Source of the DNA: Dolomedes plantarius
Lineage: Eukaryota > Arthropoda > Arachnida > Araneae > Dolomedidae
NCBI GenBank assembly: GCA_907164885.2
Contig: OU015493.1
Coordinates: forward strand, 119,496,193-119,560,192
Length of the DNA: 64,000 nt
Direction of reading: 5' to 3'
Part shown: positions 11,791-24,255 of the stretch, piece by piece
Numbering within the stretch: the stretch's first letter is position 1
How the letters are laid out: every line of letters begins with the position of its first letter
Position numbers and translations under genes: made by a program
Notes under the pieces: generated by a model
Told to the model about the DNA's origin: nothing
The model's input: the letters and a program-made list of their open reading frames with translations, nothing else
Databases searched by the model: none

Positions 11791-13740
11791 TCAGACCTAA
11801 AGTTTTAAAAAGGGAAGACAACAGGTATTATAATTAACAAGAAAAATTCTTAGCAACAAAATATGCTATATGACAGTCAACATGGCATGATCACCGGATA
11901 CCTCTTTAGCAAAACACTCAGTCGAAGAAATTTGTTATTCACCAGCTGCTTCTAATAGTGGTATTTTTTGAATTTTATTGTTAAATTTAAGAGCATCAGG
12001 CTGAAACACGCCGTTACGAAAAACATGTAGATCTTTAAAACAATAAAGCAAGAGTCTAGCACCAATGATGAAAAGCGATGGCATTGCCTTCAGTTGCAAC
12101 ACTCGGGACATATTTACAAAATGTATCCAAAAGGTACAGCAGCCTCACAACAACTCGACAACTGTAGAATATCTGTAAATAAGTCTTCAAACACAGACTA
12201 GTAACCTCATGATCAATGCAAAATTCAACTGAGTTTGAGAATCAACAATAAACTTGTAATTACTATTTTTCTTCTCTCTGTCTTGATTCCCAGATCTGCA
12301 GTTTGTTACAGATCATCATCGATTTCCACGTTGGTTTCACGACTGTATTCTTAATTAAATTATATATCAGCGGACACATCTGAATATGAATCTAACATGC
12401 ATGTAATTACATTTTAAGAGGAATTTAAATGTGACGTAGAGTACTGATAATTCTGACTAATATCGATTTATGTCACGGTAATAAAAGATAAGGCAATATT
12501 TTAGATAGAGGAAACTATTTCATTTAATAGAGTTGCCGTTTCTTTACGACATTCAGGACAGACAAATTTCATTCCCGCTCAGATCTGTCGTATTGATCAT
12601 ATTCTGAAATGCCGCAGCCTGTTTTAATGCCGAAATATTTCGCTCCATAAACTTAAGACCAAACTATTTATTTATTTATCTATTTATTATATATTTATTT
12701 ATCTTTTTTTATTTGAGAAAAGGGTGGTGGATCTCTGTCGATCAAACTCGCAAAGAAAGAGGCTAATATGGAAGGGATTGATTTCTGAGACATCCTACAT
12801 TTCGTAAATTTAGATATCTCCATCAAGATCTAAATATTTCCTTTTGCATCTAGCTGTCAAATATTGCTGTTTAGATCGTGAATGTTAAATGCTTTTAGCT
12901 CAAGTTTAGATATTTTTAGATAAGTTTTGAAAAATCTTGATAGCTTAGATGGTCTGTAAATTTCAGTGCTAAAAGTTACTTTGATTTAATAGTCATTTGA
13001 TTCACGATAAAATAATTATGTAACAAAGCATTTCTTTCTTTTCAGTAGAGAACACCCTGCAGTCAATGACTGATATTATCTCTTCATGCTGAATTAAAGA
13101 ATTAGATCCAAAGGCATTTCAGATGTGTATGAAGATTAAATAGATACGGCATAATACCAATTAACTGTCACAGCAATATAGGATGTCTTCTTTCTCCGAA
13201 TAAGTCTACAAAATGGTTTTGTCTAAATAAACTTATTTTGTATAGCGGCGCTTATCGCTACAGTATAGATTTCCATTTCTAAAATGTGGATTTTGGGGGA
13301 AATGATACGTGGCAAACAAAAAGTAATTACAGATTCAATAATTTCAGCCAAAAATATACAAGAAACACACATTTTCATTTGAAGGGCATTTTTCATATAT
13401 GTGTGTATGAAATGTCCTAGAATTTTCAGACAGTCGAGGCTCTAACATTAATCCATTGGTGGCAAATGAGACAAATGTTATCACATAAGACAAAGATCGC
13501 AAAAAACACGACGCTTGATTCAATTTTTTATTGGACACTGAAAACATAGATAAGATTAGCGAAGTTATCCTCCACCCTCTCCCAATCCGATCGGAAGCAT
13601 TTGTTGGAGCTCGCGATTTAGACGTAAAAGCCCACCAAATGATGGGAAAGTTGATTCGTTATAGATTCCCACGACGTGGACACATGAGGGAGTAATGAAG
13701 GAATTAGGCTTCAAATCCAGAGACTATCTATCCTTGAGTA
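11791..13740. other. Non-coding stretch without recognisable features
   Basis: No coding homology seen. A short perfect dyad, CTTGAGTA-GT-TACTCAAG, lies at 13733-13750 just before the next repeat begins. Confidence 0.45.
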
Positions 13741-13908
13741 GTTACTCAAGAAAAATAAAATTCAGGAGTCTCTTTTAAAGAAACTTCCGCGGGTAATTAA
13801 CGTAGGATTACTTATCGTTGCTTACCTCTTTTGTATGTATGTATGTATGTGTTATGTATATATGTACATACATACATACATATGCATATATATATATATA
13901 TATATATA

Positions 13909-15438
13909 CACACTGGTGTAAGAAATCAAGAGAATTTGCAGACTTGGTCGATTATCTCTAGAACTACCACACCGATTTTAATGAAATTTCATATGTACAT
14001 TGATACAATACAAAACAAATAACCATTCAATAATAGTAATACACATGCATGATCGTGCGTAACACTCGTTGTAGTCGCAAGGTATGAAACAGCGGTTGCA
14101 GAATAAACAAAAAAATGGGTTAATAGATGGTGTTATTTTGCAGCAATCGGTTAATTTCAAATTGTAACAGTAAAAATGAGTAACCACCAACGTTTAGATG
14201 ATGGAATGAGGTGGCGAATTGTGGGGAGGCTAGAAGAAGGCCAATTTCAAGTCCAAATTTGTAGAGAGTTTAATTTAACGCCCAGCATCGTGTGTAACTT
14301 ACGGAAACAGTTCCAGGATACCGGATCCATCGAGAGAAAGCCTGGACAAGGTCGTCCAAGAGCCACGACGGCCAGAGAAAATCGCAATTTGTCGATTATA
14401 GCGAGGCGTAACACGAGTGCTACAGTTTCTCAGCTCTCTCGTGACTTGTATGCAGCCACAGGAACCCGTGTATCAAGGGTGACTATTTCCAAAAGACTTC
14501 ATGAGAGAGGGTTGTTTGCAAGAAGACCTGCTGTTTGCGACACGCTCACTTCTACGAACAGGAGAATCCGTTTATCATGGTGCAGAGAGCATAGAGATTG
14601 GAGTATGGATCAATGGGCGACCGTTCTCTTGACTGATGAGTCCCGGTTCAGCCTAAACATCGATTCTCGCCGTACGTTCATATGGTGAGAACCAAGGACC
14701 CGCTACCTACCCTCCAATGTCCGCGAAATCGACCATTATGGCGGAGGAGGTTGAATGGTCTGGGCAGGCATCATTTTGGATGGCCACACACCTCTCCATG
14801 TCTTTGAAAGAGGCACTGTAACTGGTGTGAGGTATAGGGATGAGGTCTTGGAGCCCCATGTTCGCCTTTTCAGGGGAGCAGTTTGCCCTGAGTTCATTTT
14901 AATGGACGATAACGTGAGGCCACATAGAGCTCTTCTGGTTGAAGAATTTCTAGAGAGTGAGGACATTCGCCGGATGGATTGACCAGCCAGATCTCCAGAC
15001 CTTAACCCTATAGATCATGTCTGGGACGCTCTGGGGAGGGCAATTGCAACTCGCAACCCCCCCTCTGAGAACCATCCAGGGAATGAAAACAGCGTTGCTG
15101 AACGAGTGGGACCAATTGCCACAGGAAAAGATAAACTGCCTTATTTCAAGTATGAAATCACGCTGCGAGACCTGTATATCTGTAAGAGGGGACCATACCC
15201 TCTATTAACCCATCTATTAATCCATTTTTTTTTTGCTTATTCTGAAACCGCTGTTTCATACCTTCCGACTCCAACGAGTGTTACGCACGATCATGCGTGT
15301 GTATTACAATTATTGAATGGTTATTTGTTTTGTATTGTATCAATGTATGTACATATCAAATTTCATTAAAATCGGTGTGGTAGTTCTAGAGATAATCGAC
15401 CAAGTCTGCAAATTCTCTTAATTTCTTACACCAGTGTG
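13909..15438 (+). mobile_element. Tc1-like transposon with terminal inverted repeats of about 225 bp
   Basis: The ends CACACTGGTGTAAGAAAT and its complement are flanked by TA at 13907-13908 and 15439-15440. The inverted repeats are long: about 13909-14130 on the left and 15210-15438 on the right. They remain clearly similar throughout, for example TCGATTATCTCTAGAACTAC near the ends and GGGTTAATAGATGG at the inner edge. The total of 1530 bp suits a full-length element. The insertion landed in a TA-rich microsatellite inside an older repeat. Confidence 0.93.
14176..15208 (+). pseudogene. Tc1-family transposase, three stops and one frameshift
   Basis: The transposase would cut and paste the element that carries it. 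The frame opens MSNHQRLDDGMRWRIVGRLE with a paired-type helix-turn-helix, then a GRPRA AT-hook-like linker (about residues 55-60). Catalytic regions are LLTDESRF (first D) and ILMDDNVRPHRA (second D). The third falls in DLNPIDHVWD, where Tc1 enzymes normally have E, giving a DD34D spacing. In-frame TGA stops occur after RRTFIW, after HYGGGG, and at RMD* where the family has W (TGG to TGA). A C-tract near 15058 shifts the frame, and the natural C-terminus (LISSMKSRCETCI) continues in the next frame. The start is the first ATG after the left TIR. Dead as it stands. Confidence 0.92.
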
Positions 15439-15660
15439 TATATATATATATATATATGTGTGTGTGTGAAAATTTTGACGCATTTTGGTACTTTTCGTTT
15501 GTCTAAGAGATACAGACTGGGTTTGGTGCAATGCCAGAATAACTCGCGAGGACGGACGGACGGACGGTTTTAGGATCTGAAATTTTCCTTTCTGGAGGAC
15601 CGTTATGGAGGAACGTAATCCTACGTTAAAAGAAAATTAGTTTTGATACATTTCAATATA

Positions 15661-16211
15661 CAGATTCATCTAAAAAGCTTGGACACATTTCGAAAGCTCA
15701 TAATTCTAAAAGAAGTTGAGCAAACGCGATAATATTCTTTTCAAACAACTTGGCAAGTGTCGAAAATTTCTAAATGTAACTGGTACTCAACCATGACATG
15801 GAAAGTTGCGCAGAAGCGATGCTAGGTGGAAGTGGTCTTCGTTCGGCTTTCCGTCAGTGCAATGTCGACCGTTCAGGAGAAAGCTCAATGTGTGTTGTGG
15901 TTAGCGGAGTACAAATCTGGGGTTACGTCAAGAACATTGTTTACAGCGTAAAGGTACGGGACTCGACACATTTACGGGAGAGAATTGTCGATGCAATTGC
16001 CACAGTGACGCCAGACATGCTCCGTAACACCTAGTTAGTGATTGATTATCGACTTGATATGTGTAAAGCAACCGACGGTGCTCATATTAAAACTCATTAA
16101 GATAAAATTCTATTAAATTCTTTACATTACACAACGGAAGAATTGTTTGCATTGTAATTATTTCATTAAATATGATTATATGAAATGGGTCCAACCTTTT
16201 CGATAACCCAG
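15661..16211 (+). mobile_element. Non-autonomous deletion derivative of a DUF4817-type transposon
   Basis: The ends CAGATTCATCTAAAAAGCTTGGACACATTTC and the reverse complement of the right end (CTGGGTTATCGAAAAGGTTGGACCC) are related over about 30 bp. TA flanks both (15659-15660 and 16212-16213), as in the Tc1/mariner superfamily. The interior fuses the start and the end of one transposase gene, so this is a short derivative of a larger autonomous element. It lies about 30 bp beyond copy 2 of the unclassified repeat. Confidence 0.75.
15855..16090 (+). pseudogene. Fused N- and C-terminal remnants of a DUF4817-type transposase
   Basis: At 15861 the frame MSTVQEKAQCVLWLAEYKS is the characteristic N-terminal start of transposases with the DUF4817 helix-turn-helix domain. 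After about 60 bases the reading in another frame becomes KNIVYSVKVRDSTHLRERIV, then DAIATVTPDMLRNT and, past a stop, IDYRLDMCKATDGAHI, which is the usual C-terminus of the same family. The whole catalytic core is missing. The continuous 78-codon frame at 15798-16034 mixes an out-of-frame N-terminal part with this C-terminus, so its first half is not a real protein sequence. Family recall is from memory and should be checked by a profile search. Confidence 0.7.
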
Positions 16212-16213
16212 TA

Positions 16214-17354
16214 TTACACAGAGAAATAATACATATATATGACATGTTAACAAGGGAAATGTATTGCAGTTATTTTAGTTATACAATGAAAAGTCCTCTG
16301 ACATTTCCCATATGGTTTCTCGAGATTATTATCTTTATTCTTCATCTTGTATTACGTAACATTTAAGTAATACACAAATCGAAAAGAAAATCTTCGACGC
16401 ATCCAGTTAATAACAAATGCAATCGCTTAGAAAAAGTAAAATAAAAATAAAGTTGGCAGTTTTTTTTTTCACATTCAATTTCCTTGCCAAAAAAAAAAAT
16501 AAATAAGGCTGATGAAAACACGCGCGAAATAGTAACAGGAAATTACTATCTCTTCCAAATCGATTGAGAAAATGGAGAAAGAGTTGAAAAGGAAATTACG
16601 GAACTAACGAGAGAGTTAATGGATATATAAATGCTTTTAATCACAAGTTTCCAGTGAAGCTAGGAAGAAAACAAGACACCAAAATAATTCTTTCAAAGCA
16701 AAGCGGAAGGATCAATATAAAGTCGTTTTCGGGATAAAGTTTCAACAAATGTGGAGTTTGAAAAACTTTTACACAGTCGTATTATAGATCTTTATGTGGT
16801 AAAATCATACGAATAAAAATTTTCTGATGTAGCTTTCCCATCAAGGTAATAGGAAATATATTTTTTTTTAAACTGATTTATGTAATAACTATTTTATTGG
16901 AGGATGTTTTTCTTATATCACAGTATTTGGATTTCTCCCTGCCGATAGACTACAGAGAAAATACTATTAGATTAATATATTTGATGGTCAGGGTATTTTC
17001 AATGAACTATTTCTCCCTACTTACTTGAAGTAAATATCCGGTTAATTTGAAACCTTAACAGTTTACTATCATATAATGTTAAGAATATAACAAGTGGTGA
17101 TCGACTATCATACTTTGTCATGTATAAATCTAAAATGTCAATTTCTGCGGTAAGGAAAAGTTAGGTTTTCAATTTTTAGTAGAACTGAAAATCTTGATTG
17201 CTAGTCATTGCAACGAAATATCCTCTGGTTCTATAAAGTGTTTGTTACAATAACATCAGGGGATTAGACAATCACAATTTTTCCTCATTCTTAACCTTTA
17301 ACTTACGGGGCCAATTTTTCGATTCCCTCTTTAGAACGGGGAATTTCATATCCC
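16214..17354. other. Non-coding stretch without recognisable features
   Basis: AT-rich DNA between two mobile or simple repeats. Nothing supportable was seen on either strand. Confidence 0.45.
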
Positions 17355-17355
17355 C

Positions 17356-17401
<46 letters not shown>

Positions 17402-17432
17402 CATATATACACACACACATATATATATACAT

Positions 17433-17475
<43 letters not shown>

Positions 17476-17482
17476 TATCTAC

Positions 17483-17527
<45 letters not shown>

Positions 17528-17562
17528 CACACATAAACACACATATATATATATATATATAT
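17355..17562. repeat. Compound (TA)n/(TACA)n/(CA)n microsatellite
   Basis: About 200 bases of alternating TA runs with CA and ACAT blocks. It generates overlapping tyrosine/isoleucine-rich open frames on the minus strand that are not genes. Confidence 0.97.
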
Positions 17563-20088
17563 TCATTAATGGGCCCGTATTCTTGGGATACAAGCTATCC
17601 CACCCTATAAGGAGAAGGTTAAAAATGTTTTAACTACAAAATTAATAGTTTACATCACTTAATTTCTTATTAATTGTAGAATAAACGCAAAAGAAATATT
17701 AGTAGACATTTTTGATAAAATCTGAAATAAAGAATTTTCTATCTTAATTCCTTTTCCACAGGTAATAAATAATGGAAAAGTTGTAATTAATGCTTTCAAG
17801 CTTTTATCTGGACCAGGGCGTGACAAATACGAAATGGAAAGCGAGTTCCAAAAGGATAGCTCGTTTGTCAGTTAAGTGGCCAGATTGCTAGAGAGGAAGG
17901 CTTAGTAGAAAAAAAAAATACATTTACTCGCATTCAGTTAACTGTTACCGGGAATGTATTTTTCAGAGCTGAACATTTTCAAAGTCGAGGAGAGGCATCT
18001 TTCGGAGCGAGTCTTTTGGAAATACTAGAGTGAGATAGCGGATTAAGTTGTCCGAAAAGTGGTTTGGTAATATATTAATGGGAAAAAGATGTTTAAGACT
18101 AAAGGTATTTTTAGCTTCATTTCGGCGATATTTATTTTTAAAGTAGGTTTTAGCTTTCAAGTCTGATATTTAAATATATTTAACAAATGACAGGAGGTTG
18201 TCATTGTTAATTTGTTGTTCAGATATAGCATCAATAACGCAGTATACAAGGGGCGCAAATGGTGAACTTTCTAAGAAGAAATTCATATTTACATATTAAG
18301 AAACTGAATGAGTTTGATTTTTTTTTCTCTGTGTGGATAAAATATTTTAACCAGATTAGTTTTGCAAAAAAAAAGTGGTTAAAGTACACCACTCTTTCAT
18401 ATTTATCAAAGATAAAAAGCGGTACTTTGTGAAAATATCTAAATTTCAGATTTGACTCTAATCAGATCCATTTAGGCTCTAAATGAATCAGTCATTTTAA
18501 AAAAGGAGTCATCTCCATTTTTTAAACTTTTTCATGAGAAGCAAAAAACTATAACTCGCCTTCATGCATTATCAGTTAGACTAAATTTAGTATTTACTGT
18601 TTATAAGGCATCAATCCTGATGCAAAAATATAATTTGTTAATATTTTTGGAAACTTAGGGGGGGGGGGCAGAAAAGTTGGAGAAAAGTGGAGATGACTCC
18701 TTTTCAAAGTGACCGATTCAAATATAACTCTGAGAATAATTCTCACCACAATGTCCCCATTCACATCATACAAACACATGGCAGCTCCCGCTGAATAAAT
18801 ATGATCCAAAATCAAAATATTCACACAAGACGGCAAATATAGTCACTAAAGGTACAGATGAATTTTTAGACATAAATTTACTTAAAATTTTAGGCTACAG
18901 TAAAATCCCAAGGTTACTGAAATGATTTCCTAAAAATGAATATGAGGCCGAAGACTTAAGCAAGTACCCTAGAAAAACCATTCGAGGGACCATAGGAAAA
19001 ATACATAAAATCATAAAAAAGCTCTAGATATATATTTGTAAAAGAGAGAGATTCCAGAACCTAACTCTATGTGGATTCTTAACATCTAAAAGACATCATG
19101 AATGCCATTAAAGATCGGAAAGTTTTGGCACGAAAGATCTGCACGTATCAACTGGTGAAATGCAAGATAAGATATAACGGTTAAAAAAGCGTCAATTTTG
19201 GCAAAGGATCACATAACTAATGATATCATTTAAAGAATTATTTTTTGATACCGAAACTATCGAAGAAATTTTATCGCCTTTTCTATGCGTATTCAAAGAA
19301 ATATGAGTAGAAATCCTGAAATTTTACCGATAGTCAAAATGCTTTTAGAAATGTAAATTTTGCACTCAGTCACACATACGTCTCCGTGCATGATTTTATT
19401 TTACGATTAGTTTTTTTTTCACGATAGAGATGGCTAAATGAATATGCAGTAAAATGCATTAGCAGATATCATTTTTACGACTCTGTACTAACAGACTAAT
19501 GGTGGTCATACACTCGGAAATTTCGCATTGGGATGCAGTTTTAAGTAAGGTCGGAATGAAGCACTAAAAAATGTGAGGTTTTTTAAAATTCTAAACTTGG
19601 ACCTAAGACAAAAACAAAGAAAACAAAAATAACCTCGATTAAATAAACAACGTCTTCTTTGCCTCAAAGGGAAAAAAGATCTCAAACTTATATAAACTTG
19701 AATTTTTTGTTGCAACTCCGATATGTTTATCGATAATTAGAATCTCTTTCTAACCATCTCAAAATATTATCTGATGATTCCTTCGTCTCAGATAAGGAAA
19801 ATGCAAGATGATAACTTAAAATAGCTATTGAGACCTCCTGTAAATTCAGCTAGAAAGACTTCGAACGCAAGTTTAATCAGTATGCGACATCAACTGAGTA
19901 ATTTATAAATTGATGCGATTTAATTACAGTTTCTGTTTGATACAAAAAACTGACAAGCACTCAACATGTGTACTGTACATAAAGGCATAGCTAAACTGAG
20001 AGGAATACTACACAGCCATCTACAAAGATTTAATGCAATCGTAATTACGTACTTAAAAACACAGTAAAAGCCTCGTGCAAAGGTTTTA
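17563..20088. other. Non-coding stretch without recognisable features
   Basis: No coding homology was seen. A near-complementary pair, GGAGTCATCTCCATTTTT at about 18506 and AAAGTGGAGATGACTCCTTTT at about 18684, gives a loose inverted repeat about 200 bases apart. Confidence 0.45.
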
Positions 20089-20089
20089 A

Positions 20090-20165
20090 TCCAAACCCCG
20101 GTCTCTTAGCGCCCAGTCAAGCGGACTGCCAACTACACTATAACGGCGTTCTGAAGAGATTTTTT
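20090..20165 (-). ncRNA. tRNA-like sequence, probably a decayed SINE head
   Basis: On the minus strand TAGTGTAGTTGG fits an RNA polymerase III box A, and about 40 bases later GGGGTTTGGATT resembles a decayed box B. A D-arm-like and a partial anticodon-stem-like pairing can be drawn, but the T stem does not pair, so it is unlikely to be a working tRNA. No SINE body or tail was recognised. Confidence 0.3.
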
Positions 20166-20169
20166 TTCG

Positions 20170-22000
20170 GTGTCTTTCCCCGCATGTACAATAAATTTTC
20201 TTTTGATACCAACGACGCAAGGAATTTACATATTTTGTTTTTAATTATTTATTCATGGAAACCGATTCCCTTCTCACTCGAATATCTCTCGTACTTCGGC
20301 CCAATACCTTATAATGCTTGAGCGGCACTGTAATGACCAACTTTCGAGATCACGGATAAAATCCGAAACTCTTTGCCCCGAGGTGTTATCAAATTAGCCA
20401 ATCTTGCCGTCGTTAGGAACTCTCTTATTATAATTTCCATTCCCCACAGATGACTATCATTTACGGTCACCAACCTGAAACGCGTTCAGATCATTTAACA
20501 ACCTCGAAGTGAAGGTTTCTTTAATATTAACCTACACTACACATTATTAACTAAATATTTATATTTATTGTAGAATAGGTCTCTTTATTTTTTCCCAGGC
20601 ACTGGCACATTACACACGTAGAAAACGATAATAAGGGAGATGTATTTAAATACAAATTTCAAATCCTACTAATCAAAATCTATTCAAAATTTAACTTTCT
20701 ATACATTGAACATTTTAAACACATTACAAAAAACACAACGCATTTTTCAATACATTGAACAAAAGATAAGTACTTTAAACATTTTCGTTAACAGCTGCCA
20801 TAAAAAATGGCCATTCATAAACTGAAGAGTAGAGAGAACATATACCCTTTAATGTCTTTAAATATAAAAAAAACATTATACCTGAGACTAAAAACACGTA
20901 AGAAGATAAATGACAATAAAACTTTACTCATCTTTTGGTATTAATAAGAAACCAGTTTTAGGCGGTCGTGCAAGTAAATAGGGATGCATATACTACGCAT
21001 GTAGCTATAATTTACGTTATCAGTCGCCAACAATTTTAAAAGCGGAGCCCTCGTTTTTTTTTTTTTTAGGGGAGGGGGTATAACTTACCGGTCGGAAATT
21101 TATGGCGCGACAGCTTGCTGTTGCTAAGCGATATAATAAGATAATTCAATTTGTAAGAGAATAATAAAAGAGTCTCGAGAGAAACTTTCCTATCATTCTG
21201 GCTGAATGCAAATGTTCTTGCTGTGAAAATCATCATTTGCATAGTGAAAAGGGTAAGGAAAGACGTTTAAGATATGGGCACAAAAAAGTACACTAGATAT
21301 TTATAATATGAGCTATAAAAAATGTACATAGATACATACATGTCAATACTTTCATAGCACTTGGGCATAAATAGCATCTGGAAAAATCCGTCATAGCTGT
21401 AGTTCATATTTAATTACCATCCTAGTTACACTAGGTGAGGGTTTCATCATAATATTATAGAATTAGCACGCACCCACATGTATATGTGTGTGCTTGCTTG
21501 GGTAATAGAGCATATATTTATATGCATCCTATCTTTAAGTGCACTTATATTCAGATTAATGAAAAAACTCTTACATTATAATTATAAAATGAAAAGAGTT
21601 GTAATAAATGCAATTATTGTAATTTAAACAAAAATAACCAATTCATTGAATTGTTATTGTATCTCGTAAATAATCACTCTTTGTTTTATCTAGTCAAAAG
21701 TGCTTCTTCAAACACTAACTCATATTCAGATAAGAAACACCACTTACGACAAGAATAACCGAATTTTTTTATCCAGCTTATTTATAGATGGCTACTTTTC
21801 GTGGTAGGATGATGCATGTGAAATTCAGAAACAAAAAAGAGACTTGACTTTACAATTAAAACTAAAGAAACTATGATGATTAAACTCTCTTAACTGGAGT
21901 TCAAGTCTTTCAACACCTACTGTCCAACTCCAAATTTTACATCTCACATTGAGACTTATCTAAAGGTTACATATCCTTACTTATCTAAAGGTTTGATTTT
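20170..22000. other. Non-coding stretch without recognisable features
   Basis: AT-rich with a long T run at 21055-21067 followed by a G-rich patch. No gene or transposon end was recognised. Confidence 0.45.
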
Positions 22001-22009
22001 TGGAATCCT

Positions 22010-22411
22010 TCAATGGCTTGAGGCACAGACTCTTCGGATCCCCACCATCATGATTAAATATTGTTCATCCACATTTTCGCTACCATCGACGATACTGAGC
22101 ATTGCTACTTGAACAAATCCAATGACAAAATACGAGGGATGGATGTGAAGTTTGGAGGGAATGTTCACAAATTTCAGACTAACAGCAGAAACACTGTTTC
22201 GCTCATCTTTCTGCGTACTCCGCCTTCCGCGGCTGGTATCATGTACCTCCAACTTGTCGCGTCTGTCGTGGAAGAACTATGCTATGTCTTATTGAAACAT
22301 TATGCTACCTATTTTACCCGAGAACATGAAACTTCTTTCCACTATTTCGGGAAAAACCTGACTGAAATGATGACTTTGACTGCAACTGCTATAAACTGGT
22401 TGGGGGACTGA
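22010..22411. other. Mid-GC block open on both strands, unidentified
   Basis: The segment is less AT-rich than its surroundings and keeps long frames open on both strands: plus 22061-22411, 116 codons, and minus 22010-22252, 80 codons. Neither product shows a motif I recognise. A decayed transposon or pseudogene fragment is the most likely explanation; a real exon cannot be excluded. Confidence 0.2.
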
Positions 22412-22419
22412 AAATATCA

Positions 22420-23935
22420 TACGTTAGTCACCTTTAAAGTAACTGTGTAACTACTGGCAAGGAGTAAAAACTTATTGTACATAATTTCTTTCAATTATTA
22501 AAATGTCATATATACATAGCACCAGTTATAAGTAACTTATTTCACTTTCGATATCTCCAAGGAGCAATTGCTGTATTTTTTCTTGTCTTGCGTTTGTATC
22601 TATTTGTTTCAATATCTACAATACTCTAATCCAATTGAGTATGCTGTGCAGTTTTTTACTTTGAAACATTAATGCTAAAAATGGAATTCATACCGAATTT
22701 TTTCCATGTATACATTCTCTGTAAAGAGAAGTTTTAGCCGTCGACATATTGATATAATGTTAAAAATGGTTGGCATAACATTAATTGTAAAGTCAATACA
22801 ATTAATGTAAGAGAATAATGTTGAGATTAGGCAGTGCAGTCTAAAGATGCATTCCAGTAATAATTTTTTTTCGAATCTAAGAGAATAGGTGTTATCAGTA
22901 TAGGCGTGTATTATGCTATTTTTATCAATTCTCCCTCTTCTGTTCCAAAAATCTTATTATTTAGAGGAAAAGTTTGGCATAGGCAAAGTTTCAATAAGAA
23001 AGTTTCAATATGTGATAATTTACAATATCTATCAACAACGAGCACTTAAACATCTGGATACTTACTTCGCAGAGTTCATCAGAGAAAAACATAGAAAATA
23101 AAAAGGAAAATAAGAGAACACAGCTCAAAACGTTAATGGAGATAAATGGCTCTAACTTCAGTCTCCGCACTGATTTTCAGACGTAACATGTATTGGCCGA
23201 AATGTCGGGATACCCGAAAACTAGCATTGCGGGCGTATGGTTATGATACAGGGAACTTATACATATGCATCTGGGAAATCACACGAACTATATTATTGGC
23301 TTGAATAACACGATTTTAAAAACACTTGCCAAAACAACTCACATTGAGCATGTCAAATGTACCCCCCCCCCCCAAAAAAAAAGAACTCCCTCGAAATACA
23401 AAACAATGTATAAAACTCGAAATACCTATTTTAAATTACATCGAAACGCCCATGGTGTTTAAAAATGTCCCATTATTGAATATAAGTTTTTAGCAATTTT
23501 TTCGCAGCGCCTTCTGGTAGTTTTAAAGATTCAGTCACTTGGTATATTTGGCGAAGTTCTTTTGTCCATTTTATCGCCGCAGACTGTCGCCGCTGACCAG
23601 TTGCATTACGCTATTTTACCAGAACGGGTTTGTGGCGATCGCCAAATTGGCGAGATTTCTCCCCTGTTCCCCTGGGCGCGAATTTCGAGTATTTTCGATT
23701 GAAGTGAGTATATAGAGTTGGACATGCGTTTTTTTTTTTTTGATTACAGATTCTTGTACCCACTTCACGACAGGGTGGTCAAGGCATCTGTCTAGAAAGC
23801 AGAGGATATTAAATTCACAGGGGAAGTCAAGTTAAGTTTCGAGAGTTAAAAAAAAAGGATTAAAAGTGTGTCGCTAAAACAGGACAGTTTTAAAATAAGC
23901 AATTTTTAAAACAGAAGTTCAGGAGCTTAAAGTTC
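22420..23935. other. Non-coding stretch without recognisable features
   Basis: Contains a C10 run next to an A run at about 23361-23380 and a GC-richer patch at about 23560-23700 without coding signal. Confidence 0.4.
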
Positions 23936-23937
23936 AT

Positions 23938-24255
23938 TCTGGGCCTGAGGTGGCCTTGTGGTAACGCGTCAGCTTTTGACGCTGAGTGTTCTCGGTTCGA
24001 ACTCCGACAGGCGCATTAAATACCTTATTGTCTAGGCCAGATATGGGCACCTTAAAGCCGTAGATCGGAAAATAGTTCTATGAGGTCCGAGAGGGTGGCA
24101 GACGGTACGATTTCCTAGATGTCGCCCATGGGGTTACTTTGTCGAAATTGTGGTAGCATCTAACGAAGACGTACTCCTACCATTGTGGTGCTATTGTATG
24201 GTCTGGAACACTTCCGAACAGGAGGCATTAGCAACAGCAACAACAACAACAACGT
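23938..24255 (+). repeat. tRNA-derived SINE with (CAA)n tail
   Basis: The head contains TGGCCTTGTGGTAACGCG, a good pol III box A, and GGTTCGAACTCC, a near-perfect box B, about 30 bases apart. They are followed by a GC-richer body with no coding potential. The element ends in AGCAACAGCAACAACAACAA. This layout is typical of tRNA-derived SINEs transcribed by RNA polymerase III and moved by a LINE. Its body differs from that of the SINE at 49.9 kb, although both have (CAA)n tails. Confidence 0.85.

Larger units (their letters stand above)
13760..15630 (+). repeat. Copy 2 of the unclassified repeat, split by a Tc1 element
   Basis: The left half (13760-13828) matches copy 1 at 9058 and the inverted copy at 51960. 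The right half (about 15467-15630) resumes with GACGCATTTTGGTACTTTTC and runs to GTAATCCTACGTTAAAA. Between the halves are a (TATG)n/(TA)n tract and the Tc1 element. The inverted copy at 51750-51960 goes directly from GCTTACCTCTTTTTTT to ACGCATTTTTGTAC, so it shows the unsplit state. Confidence 0.8.

Noticed and set aside
14736..14966. Minus-strand 76-codon frame
   Set aside because: Shadow of the Tc1 transposase on the opposite strand.
15106..15369. Frame continuing from the Tc1 transposase into the right inverted repeat
   Set aside because: It is past the frameshift in the C-tract; the true C-terminus is in the neighbouring frame ending at 15208.
17272..17593. Overlapping minus-strand open frames rich in Tyr, Ile, Cys and Val
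   Set aside because: They are translations of the (TA)n/(TACA)n microsatellite in all three frames.
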